NCBI RefSeq assembly: GCF_014489615.1
Contig: NZ_CP060825.1
Location: 806,001-870,000 of the forward strand
Direction of reading: 5' to 3'
Source: Streptomyces genisteinicus
GTDB lineage: Bacteria > Actinomycetota > Actinomycetes > Streptomycetales > Streptomycetaceae
DNA length: 64,000 nucleotides
The translations under genes and the position numbers were made by a program. The notes under the pieces were generated by a model. The model saw only the letters and a program-made list of their open reading frames with translations, had not been told where the DNA came from and searched no databases. Positions 41,122 to 47,709 of the stretch are shown here, one piece after another (position 1 is the stretch's first letter; the number at the start of each line of letters is the position of its first letter).

Positions 41122-42105
41122 TCAGTGGGTGTGCCCGTCGCCCTCGGTCTCCGGGTGGCCGCCGTCCTGCTGCGGGGCGGTGGGCGCGGGGGCGCCGTCC
41201 GTGGTGACGGTGAAGGCGGCCGTGCGGACCGTGTCCCCGTGGCGGAAGTCGAGGAACAGCCGGTACGAGCCCTGGGAGGGGGCGGTCGCCGAGAACGAGA
41301 CCTCCGGCCCCGGCCGGGTAGTGCCGTCCCCGGGCTCACCGTTCGGGTGGACGTGCAGATGGGCGAGGTCGCCCGCGCGCAGTGCGACCAGGTGCCCGTA
41401 GGCGCCGAGGTACGGCTGGAGATCGGTGACCGGCCTGCCGTCCTTGCTGACGCTCAGGGTGAGCTCCCGGGAGGCGCCCGGCTTCAGCGACCCCTCGAGC
41501 GTGACCTCGTACCCGTCGACGCGCGCGGTGGCCGAGGCCGGGGGCAGCGGAGCGGGGTCGGCAGCGCCGGAGACGGCGAGGTCGGCTCCGAGGGTGAGCC
41601 CGTCGGGAGCGCCCGAGCGCGGCACGAAGTCGGCGAACACCCGGTAGCCGCCGGCCTCCGGCAGGTTCACCGGAGTGGACCAGGTGCCGTCGGCGGCGCG
41701 CTGCGGGTGGAGGTGGCGGTACGTGGACAGGTCGCGCGAGGCGACGACGAGATGGAGCTCCTTGCCGTGTTCGCGGCGGTATTCGGTGACCTTCCGCCCC
41801 GTCCGGTCGTCGGTCACCGTGAAGCGCAGTTCGGCGGGACGGTCCGCCGCGATGCGCTGGGTGCGCAGGTCGAGGGTGAAGCCCCGGTCGGAGACCTGGA
41901 GGCCGCCGGGCTCCTGCGCCACCGCGCCGTGGTCCCCGGTGTGCCCGTCGCCGGTCTCCCGGCCGGCGTCCGGGCTGTGGACGGTGTGCCGCGCCGGCTC
42001 GGGCCCGGCGACGACGGGGCCGACGCCCTGGCCGACTCCGTACGCCGTCCCGAAGGCCGCCGCGAGCGCGGCCGCGAACGCCGTGATCCTGGCACCGGTC
42101 CTCAT
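41122..42105 (-). CDS. Secreted His-rich protein, probably copper-responsive, 327 aa
   Basis: Signal peptide or N-terminal anchor in residues 1-33, then a His/Asp-rich segment (HTVHSPDAGRETGDGHTGDH), two beta-rich domains with matching motifs (HLHPQRAADGTWSTPVNLPE and LHVHPNGEPGDG, each followed by a GYRVFADF or SYRLFLDF strand), and a His-rich end GDGHTH. The internal duplication suggests two similar metal-binding or cupredoxin-like domains; I do not recognise a characterised family. The ATG at 42105 follows GAGGAG. Two CsoR-like operators lie 50-111 bp upstream, so copper induction and extracellular copper binding or delivery are inferred. Confidence 0.75.
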   Translation of the reverse strand: MRTGARITAFAAALAAAFGTAYGVGQGVGPVVAGPEPARHTVHSPDAGRETGDGHTGDHGAVAQEPGGLQVSDRGFTLDLRTQRIAADRPAELRFTVTDDRTGRKVTEYRREHGKELHLVVASRDLSTYRHLHPQRAADGTWSTPVNLPEAGGYRVFADFVPRSGAPDGLTLGADLAVSGAADPAPLPPASATARVDGYEVTLEGSLKPGASRELTLSVSKDGRPVTDLQPYLGAYGHLVALRAGDLAHLHVHPNGEPGDGTTRPGPEVSFSATAPSQGSYRLFLDFRHGDTVRTAAFTVTTDGAPAPTAPQQDGGHPETEGDGHTH

Positions 42106-42154
42106 GACCCACTCCTCGCTCGGGGCCGCTCCGGTCGCGACCCATGACGCAACC

Positions 42155-42216
42155 ATACCCCCTAGGGGTATCAACCACAACGGAAACCAGCACGTGGACA
42201 TACACCTGAGGGGTAT
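42155..42216 (-). promoter_or_regulatory. Two CsoR-like copper operators
   Basis: ATACCCCCTAGGGGTAT (42155-42171) is almost a perfect palindrome and matches the known CsoR consensus of ATACCCC/GGGGTAT arms. A weaker copy, ATACCCCTCAGGTGTA on the minus strand (42216-42201), lies 29 bp further upstream. Confidence 0.75.
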
Positions 42217-42257
42217 GCGAGCGGGTATGCGAGCGCCACGGAGTCGGCGACCTGCGG

Positions 42258-42974
42258 CTACGGCTGCTTCACCGAGTCGAGATGCGCGAAGACCACCACG
42301 TTCTCCTTGTAGTCCTTCGCCTTGCGGTCGTACTCGCCGCCACAGGTGATCAGCCGCAACTGGGCGTCGGGGGTGTCCGCGTAGACCCGGTCGTTCGGGA
42401 AGGACGCCTTGCTGAAGTTCTCCACCGAGTCGACGACGAAGGTCGCCGTGGAGCCGTCCCGGCGGACGATGTCCACGGTGTCGCCGGCCTTGAGCGTGGG
42501 GAGCAGCAGGAAGACCGCCGGGCCCGTCCTGGTGTCCACGTGCCCGGCCACGATCGAGGTGCCCAGTTCGCCCGGTGTGACGCCTTCCTGCCACCAGCCG
42601 ACGAGGTTGCGGTCATCGGGCGGCGGGGCGTCGAGCATGCCGGACGGCCCGACGGACAGGCCCATGAAAGGCGCGTCGACCGCGATTCTCGGAATCCTGA
42701 TCCGCTGGGGCTCGGACCGCTCCAGGGAGATCGGCTCGACGACGGGGGTGGCCCGCCCCTCGTCGGCCGGATCCCCCGCGGCCGGATCCGAGGGAGCGGC
42801 GGCCGCGGGAGCGGAGGCGGCCGGACCGGCGGAGGGCTTGGCATCGGTGGTGGCGCCGACGGAGTTGTAGATCAGCAGGAAGCCGAGGAGCGCCGCGACG
42901 GCGGGCCAGAGCAGCGCCCTGGCGAGCGAGCGGGAGGTGACCGGGGGCTGCGGGGAGGTGTGATGCGGGGCCAT
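42258..42974 (-). CDS. Class F sortase, 238 aa
   Basis: Membrane-anchored cysteine transpeptidase. The short cytoplasmic N terminus leads into one membrane segment (about 20-38), an Ala/Pro-rich linker (41-80), and the sortase barrel with His145 in VAGHVDT, Cys211 in RLITCGGEYD and Arg217. The conserved PxRIxIPRIAVDAPF start of the barrel is present. The ATG at 42974 is adjacent to the repeat surface protein upstream (123 bp), on the same strand, suggesting that this protein is its substrate. Class F sortases are typical of actinobacteria and their sorting signals are poorly defined. Confidence 0.92.
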   Translation of the reverse strand: MAPHHTSPQPPVTSRSLARALLWPAVAALLGFLLIYNSVGATTDAKPSAGPAASAPAAAAPSDPAAGDPADEGRATPVVEPISLERSEPQRIRIPRIAVDAPFMGLSVGPSGMLDAPPPDDRNLVGWWQEGVTPGELGTSIVAGHVDTRTGPAVFLLLPTLKAGDTVDIVRRDGSTATFVVDSVENFSKASFPNDRVYADTPDAQLRLITCGGEYDRKAKDYKENVVVFAHLDSVKQP

Positions 42975-43097
42975 GCGGACGTCGTACCTTTCGCTGCCGG
43001 GGCGGGCTGCCGGAGGGGTGGACAGAGGCGTGGAACGGACGTCGCGGCCGCCGTCCGGAAGGACGACGACCGCGACAAGGGCGTCCTCGGGGAGGGA

Positions 43098-43898
43098 TCA
43101 GGCGGCGGTGCCGCCCAGGCCGCGGCGGCGCATCACCATCGCGCCGGCGCCGACGCCGCCGAGGAGCAGGACGGCGCCCGCGGCCAGGCCGCCGCCGGAC
43201 AGGGCCGTGCCGCCGCCGCCGGTGTGCACGCCGCCCTTCGGCTTGTCGTGCTTCCACGACTTCTTCTCGTCGTCCTTCTTCTCCGCGTCGTCCTTGCTCC
43301 AGTCGTCAGCCGTCACACCGGCCAGCGCACCACCACCGGCGTGGACACCGCCGTGCGGCTTGTCGTGCTTCCACGACTTCTTCTCGCCGTCCTTCTTCTC
43401 CGCGTCGTCCTTGCTCCAGTCGTCAGCCGTCACACCGGCCAGCGCACCACCACCGGTGTGCACACCGCCGTGCGGCTTGTCGTGCTTCCACGACTTCTTC
43501 TCGCCGTCCTTCTTCTCCGCGTCGTCCTTGCTCCAGTCGTCAGCCGTCACACCGGCCAGCGCACCACCACCGGCGTGGACACCGCCGTGCGGCTTGTCGT
43601 GCTTCCACGACTTCTTCTCGTCATCCTTCTTCTCCGCGTCGTCCTTGCTCCAGTCGTCAGCCGTCACACCGGCCAGCGCACCACCACCGGTGTGCACACC
43701 GCCGTGCGGCTTGTCGTGCTTCCACGACTTCTTCTCGTCATCCTTCTTCTCCGCGTCGTCCTTCGCGTACTTGCCGCTGCTGGACGAGGTGTCGTGGGCG
43801 GTGTCGTCCGCGAGGGCCATGGCGTACGCGGCGGGTCCCGAGACCGTGAGGGCGGCCGTGGCGACGGCCGAGGCAAGCAGAATGCGGGCAGAGCGCAT
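43098..43898 (-). CDS. Repeat-containing surface protein with C-terminal anchor, probable sortase partner, 266 aa
   Basis: Signal peptide of about 26-30 residues. Residues 47-231 comprise five 39-residue repeats (starting at 47, 86, 125, 164, 203), each made of a charged half DDAEKKDxEKKSWKHDKP and a small-residue half HGGVHxGGGALAGVTADDW. The last copy ends PKGGVHTGGGG and passes into a membrane helix (about 233-257) followed by MRRRGLGG, the layout of a sortase anchor without LPxTG. The repeated GGVHTGGG is the best candidate for a sorting motif. Copies vary at two sites only (T/A after VH, D/G after KKD), showing recent expansion. The ATG at 43898 follows AGGAAAGG. The sortase gene is next downstream. 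Confidence 0.8.
   Translation of the reverse strand: MRSARILLASAVATAALTVSGPAAYAMALADDTAHDTSSSSGKYAKDDAEKKDDEKKSWKHDKPHGGVHTGGGALAGVTADDWSKDDAEKKDDEKKSWKHDKPHGGVHAGGGALAGVTADDWSKDDAEKKDGEKKSWKHDKPHGGVHTGGGALAGVTADDWSKDDAEKKDGEKKSWKHDKPHGGVHAGGGALAGVTADDWSKDDAEKKDDEKKSWKHDKPKGGVHTGGGGTALSGGGLAAGAVLLLGGVGAGAMVMRRRGLGGTAA
43206..43760 (-). repeat. 117-bp tandem repeat, five copies (last degenerate)
   Basis: Almost identical 117-bp units encode the 39-residue repeats. Differences are GTGTGC versus GCGTGG at the T/A codon and a Gly/Asp codon. The T/A variants alternate strictly along the array (T, A, T, A, T). Confidence 0.92.
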
Positions 43899-44284
43899 GG
43901 TGGTGCCTTTCCTTTCGTCGCCGCTGCGCGAGCCGGCATGCCGTCGGCTCATCGGATCGCAGGGGGCGACGTGAATCACCGTCAGCCCGGAGCCGGGAGC
44001 GCACCACCGGAGCGTGCGGCATCCGGGTCACGTCCTGGGCCCCACGGAGTGACACGGCGTCATTTGTCACCCGGGCGACCCCACGACACGCCGTGGCCAT
44101 GTTTGACGCCGGGCCCCGCCGGTCCGCACGGTCCCGGCCGGGGCGCGGCGAGGCGGCCGGGGCGCGTCGCGCGCCGGCCGGGGCCGGGGCTTATGGACCG
44201 GTGATCACGCCGCTCTTTGGCTCTGTGGACGAGGCCATGAAGCGGCCAGGGTGGAGGAAACCCGAAACATCGCGGAGGTTCCTC
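43899..44284. other. Intergenic region between divergent surface-protein and LysE genes
   Basis: No gene recognised in 386 bp. It contains one clear inverted repeat, GTGACA-N10-TGTCAC (44049-44054/44065-44070), of the size of a regulator site, and a GC-only run at 44140-44190. An in-frame ATG at 44237 would extend the LysE gene by 16 residues. Confidence 0.45.
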
Positions 44285-44890
44285 GTGAGTGTCGCGTTCC
44301 TGCTCACCACCCTGCTCGTGGTGGTGACCCCCGGCACGGGCGTGGTGTACACGCTCGCCGCCGGTCTGTCCCACGGCCGCCGGGCGGGCGTCGTCGCCGC
44401 GTTCGCCTGCACGGTCGGGACCGTGCCCCATCTCGTCGCGACCGTCACCGGACTCGCGGCCCTGCTGCACACCAGCACCGTCGCCTACGAGACGGTGAAG
44501 TACCTGGGCGTCGTCTACCTCCTCCACATGGCCTGGTCGACGCTGCGCGCCGGGGACTCACTCGTGGCGGACCGGGAGGCCCCGCCCCGTCCGGTGGGCC
44601 GGGTCATCGTCTCGGGGCTGTGGCTGAACCTGCTCAACCCGAAGGTCACCATGTTCTTCGTCGCGTTCCTGCCGCAGTTCGTCCCCGGCGGCGGGCAGGG
44701 CTCGGCACGGGACCTGCTCGCCCTCGGCGCGGTGTTCACCGGCATGACCTTCGTCGTCTTCGCCGCCTACGGCCTGTGCGCCGCAGCGGTGCGGGAGCGT
44801 CTGCTGGCGCGGCCGCGGGTGATGACGGGGCTGAACCGGGTGGTCGCCGCCTGCTTCGTGGGCCTGGGCCTCCGGCTGGCGGTGGCGTGA
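44285..44890 (+). CDS. LysE/RhtB family amino-acid exporter, 201 aa
   Basis: Six-helix membrane exporter for amino acids or related compounds. Typical features are the opening VSVAFLLTTLLVVVTPGTGV with the conserved VTPG, the loop GLSHGRRAGVVAAFACTVG, and WLNLLNPKVTMFFVAFLPQF. The length is right for the family. I chose the GTG at 44285, six bases after GGAGG; the ATG at 44237 adds a basic leader and lacks a comparable site. Two bases after its stop the B3/B4-domain gene begins, so the two form an operon. The substrate cannot be predicted. Confidence 0.9.
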   Translation: MSVAFLLTTLLVVVTPGTGVVYTLAAGLSHGRRAGVVAAFACTVGTVPHLVATVTGLAALLHTSTVAYETVKYLGVVYLLHMAWSTLRAGDSLVADREAPPRPVGRVIVSGLWLNLLNPKVTMFFVAFLPQFVPGGGQGSARDLLALGAVFTGMTFVVFAAYGLCAAAVRERLLARPRVMTGLNRVVAACFVGLGLRLAVA

Positions 44891-44892
44891 CC

Positions 44893-45597
44893 ATGCTCTT
44901 CCGGCACGCCGACACCGTCTGGGCCGGCCATCCCGGCCTCACCGCGGGCGCGCTCAGCGCCCGGGGAGTCGACCCGGCAGCAGCCACCGGCGACCTCGTC
45001 GACGCCTACACGGCCCGCGCCCTGGCGCGCCTGGCGGACTCCGCCGAGAGCGCGTTCCCCGAAGTGCTCGCCTGGCGGCGGACGTTCGCGGGCATGGGGC
45101 TGCGGCCCACGCAGTACCGCTGCGCGTCGGAGTCGCTGCTGAGGCGGCTGCGCAGGACGGGCGCCCTCCCCCGCATCCACCCGGTCGTCGACCTCTGCAA
45201 CGCGATCTCGGCCGCGTACGCCGTCCCCGTCGCGGTCCTCGACGCGGACCGGATCACCGGCCCGCTGCTCGAGGTGCGCCCCGCCGCGGGGGACGAGACG
45301 TACGAGGACTTCGGGGGCGCCGTGGAGCATCCGGCGGCGGGCGAGGTGACGTTCGCCGACTCCGCGGGACGCGCGCACGCCCGGCGGTGGACCCACCGGC
45401 AGAGCGGCCATTCCGCGGTCGGCCCGCACACCCGCCGGATCCTCGTGGTCACCGAGGCGATGCACGACGGCGGCGCCCGGACCGTGCCGCTCGTCCTGGA
45501 CGCCGTCGCCGCCGGCCTCGGCGCGCACCGGGCCGCCTCGGACCCTGTCGCGGCCCTCCTGACCCCGTCCGCGCCCGAGTTCGCCTTCGGCGGATGA
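44893..45597 (+). CDS. B3/B4 tRNA-binding domain protein, 234 aa
   Basis: Free-standing B3/B4 domain, related to the editing domain of phenylalanyl-tRNA synthetase beta. Recognisable parts are the region GMGLRPTQYRCASESLLRRL, then LPRIHPVVDLCNAISAAYAVPVA (read in parts), and GEVTFADSAGRAHARRWTHRQS near the C-terminal half. Family members of about 230 aa are common in bacteria and thought to edit or bind misacylated tRNA or free amino acids. It starts two bases after the LysE stop; pairing with an amino-acid exporter hints at handling a non-standard amino acid, which is speculation. Confidence 0.85.
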   Translation: MLFRHADTVWAGHPGLTAGALSARGVDPAAATGDLVDAYTARALARLADSAESAFPEVLAWRRTFAGMGLRPTQYRCASESLLRRLRRTGALPRIHPVVDLCNAISAAYAVPVAVLDADRITGPLLEVRPAAGDETYEDFGGAVEHPAAGEVTFADSAGRAHARRWTHRQSGHSAVGPHTRRILVVTEAMHDGGARTVPLVLDAVAAGLGAHRAASDPVAALLTPSAPEFAFGG

Positions 45598-45669
45598 GCG
45601 CACCGGGACGGGAACGTCCCCGGCGGCCCGCACGGGGGGCGGGCCGCCGGGCCGGCGGTGCGTGACACC

Positions 45670-47148
45670 ATGGGGCCGGTGGACTCCGGGGAGCGGGCGG
45701 CGGCGCAGGGCTCCGACTTCCTGCAACTCGACGCCGGCCAGGCCCCCGCCGGAGGCAAGGCCGACTGGCTGGCCGCACGGCTGCGGCAGGCGATGGCGGA
45801 CGGCCGGCTGGCCGTGGGCACACGTCTGCCGCCCACCCGGGTGCTCGCCGACGACCTGAGCGTCTCGCGCGGCGTCGTCACCGAGGCGTACCGGCGGCTC
45901 ACCGAGGACGGGCACGTCGAAGGGCGCCGGCGCGGGGGCACCGTGGTGGTGGCCGTCCCGCCGCGCGGCGCACGGGACGGCCCCGCACCCGGCGCGCCCA
46001 GGAGCGCCGGCTCGCTGTTCTCCGGCGAGCCGGGCGCCGACGTCTTCGACGCACTGCGCGCCGCACCCGCACGGGTCGACCTCACCCCCGGCCGTCCCGA
46101 CCTCGCGGCCTTTCCCCGAGCGGCCTGGCTGCGCGCCGAACGTGCGGTGCTCTCCGGGCTGTCCGCGGGCGATCTGGGCTACGGGGACCCCCGCGGGGCC
46201 GCGCCGCTGCGGCGCGCCGTGGCGGCGTGGCTGGCCCGCAGCCGGGGCATCCGCGCCGACGCGGACGACATCCTCGTCGTCGCCGGCACGGCGCAGGCCC
46301 TCACCCTGCTGCACCCGGTGCTGAGAGCGGACGGCGTCGACGCTGTGGCCATGGAGGATCCCGGGTCGCTGGGGGCACGTCAGCATCTGCTGCACGGCGG
46401 CATGCACGTCCTGCCGGTGCCGGTCGACGGCGACGGCGTCCGGGTCGACGCGCTGCGCGCCTCCGGCGCCCGTGCGGTGCTGCTCACGCCCGCCCACCAG
46501 TTCCCGACGGGCGTGGTGACGAGCGGTGAGCGGCGCCGGGAGCTGCTGCGCTGGGCGGCGGACGGCGGCCTGATCCTGGAGGACGACTACGACGCCGAGC
46601 ACCGCTACGACCGGCCGCCGGTACCCGCGCTGCGCGCCCTGCTCGCCGACCGGGTCTGCTACATGGGCAGCGTGTCCAAGCTGCTGGCCCCGGCGCTGCG
46701 CATCGGCTGGATGGTGCCGCCGCCGCGGCACCGGGCGGCCCTGACCGACGCCAAGCGCTTCGACGACCTGGGCAACGCGGTGCTGCCCCAGCTGGTGCTC
46801 GCCCGGCTGATGGAGTCCGGCGACCTGGAGCGGCAGCTGCGGCTGCTGCGGGGGCGCCACCGGCGGCGGCGCGACGCGATGATCGCGGCCATCGCCGCGC
46901 ATCTGCCGGGGGCCGTGGTGCACGGCGCCGCGGCCGGGCTGCATCTGACGGTCACCTACCCGGCCGACGTGCCCGACACCGAACTCGCCGCCGCAGCCCT
47001 CCGCCTGGGGGTGAAGTGCCAGCCCCTGTCGTGGCACCGTCGCCTGCCGGGCCCGCCGGGGCTGGTCCTCGGATACGCGGCGGGCCCGCCGGGCGCGCTC
47101 ACGGACGGAATCGCCACCGTCGGCCGCGCGCTGCGCGAGCTGGCCTGA
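45670..47148 (+). CDS. MocR/PdxR-type GntR-aminotransferase regulator, 492 aa
   Basis: Chimeric regulator. A GntR winged helix (residues 33-95: LAARLRQAMADGRLAVGTRL, VLADDLSVSRGVVTEAYRRL, VEGRRRGGTVV) is joined by a Pro/Ala linker to a fold-type I aminotransferase domain. That domain has YGDPRG, EDPGSLG, TPAHQFPTG, EDDYDAE and the PLP Lys337 in GSVSKLLAP. Such proteins sense PLP or amino compounds and often control adjacent genes. Of three possible starts (GTG 45658, ATG 45670, GTG 45679) none has a ribosome site; I chose the ATG. No divergent target sits beside it; the LysE-B3/B4 pair immediately upstream, in the same direction, is a plausible target. Confidence 0.88.
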   Translation: MGPVDSGERAAAQGSDFLQLDAGQAPAGGKADWLAARLRQAMADGRLAVGTRLPPTRVLADDLSVSRGVVTEAYRRLTEDGHVEGRRRGGTVVVAVPPRGARDGPAPGAPRSAGSLFSGEPGADVFDALRAAPARVDLTPGRPDLAAFPRAAWLRAERAVLSGLSAGDLGYGDPRGAAPLRRAVAAWLARSRGIRADADDILVVAGTAQALTLLHPVLRADGVDAVAMEDPGSLGARQHLLHGGMHVLPVPVDGDGVRVDALRASGARAVLLTPAHQFPTGVVTSGERRRELLRWAADGGLILEDDYDAEHRYDRPPVPALRALLADRVCYMGSVSKLLAPALRIGWMVPPPRHRAALTDAKRFDDLGNAVLPQLVLARLMESGDLERQLRLLRGRHRRRRDAMIAAIAAHLPGAVVHGAAAGLHLTVTYPADVPDTELAAAALRLGVKCQPLSWHRRLPGPPGLVLGYAAGPPGALTDGIATVGRALRELA

Positions 47149-47231
47149 GCGCCCGGTCCCGCTGCACCGGGGCGGTCACCGTCCCGGCACCCGGCCGCGG
47201 GACCGCCGCCGCCTCCCGCGGGGCAGGGCGG

Positions 47232-47486
47232 CTACGCCCGTTCCCAGGTGCAGCGGCCCGGGTGCCCGGCCGGGCCGGAGCAGTGCCCGGTCCCGCGTGC
47301 GGCGCCGGGCGGTGTGCCGCACGCCGGTCCCGCGACGAGGGCCGCCGCTCCCGTCCTGTCGTTCCAGACGACCCAGAGGTCGATGCCGTCGCCGACGCCG
47401 ACGACGTGGTCCCCGTGCTCGCCCTCGTCGAGGACGCACCGTGCCAGGCGCCCGTCGGGCGTCCGCGTCATCACCCCGCACCCCAT
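47232..47486 (-). CDS. Small Cys/His-rich hypothetical protein, 84 aa
   Basis: Not a recognised family. It has two similar motifs, CVLDEGEHGDH and CSGPAGHPGRC, each a Cys followed by a Gly-His element. Proteins with C-x5-GHxGxH-like motifs recur in streptomycetes and may bind zinc, though that is unproven. The middle segment DLWVVWNDRTGAA is beta-like. I chose the ATG at 47486 behind AGGGTCGG; a second ATG at 47471 is possible. It lies alone, antisense to both neighbours, in sequence with high overall GC; moderate confidence that it is real. Confidence 0.5.
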   Translation of the reverse strand: MGCGVMTRTPDGRLARCVLDEGEHGDHVVGVGDGIDLWVVWNDRTGAAALVAGPACGTPPGAARGTGHCSGPAGHPGRCTWERA

Positions 47487-47576
47487 GGGGCCGACCCTAC
47501 CGATCCCCGGCGGGGCGGACTCCGTGACCGGTCCCCCGGCGGGCCCGCGCCCCGGACCGGGCCGGGTCCGCTGCCG

Positions 47577-47607
47577 CCTCCCGCGGGGCGAGCCGCCCCG
47601 CGGGAGG
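47577..47607 (+). terminator. 14-bp hairpin upstream of the beta-galactosidase gene
   Basis: CCTCCCGCGGGGCG (47577-47590) pairs exactly with CGCCCCGCGGGAGG (47594-47607), loop AGC. It probably insulates the galactosidase promoter from readthrough. Confidence 0.7.
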
Positions 47608-47622
47608 CCCCCGGACCCGGGA

Positions 47623-47641
47623 TGAAAGCGCTTGCTACGCT
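47623..47641 (+). promoter_or_regulatory. LacI-family/cre-like operator overlapping a possible -10
   Basis: TGAAAGCGCTTGCT (47623-47636) matches the LacI-family/cre pattern with central AAGCGCTT; TACGCT (47636-47641) could serve as -10. No LacI-type regulator gene lies in the window. Confidence 0.55.
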
Positions 47642-47709
47642 GCGGAGGCCCCACCGGGCCGCACAGTCGCACCCGCGTCCCCGACCGGCCCCTGTCGAAC
47701 GGAGCACAT

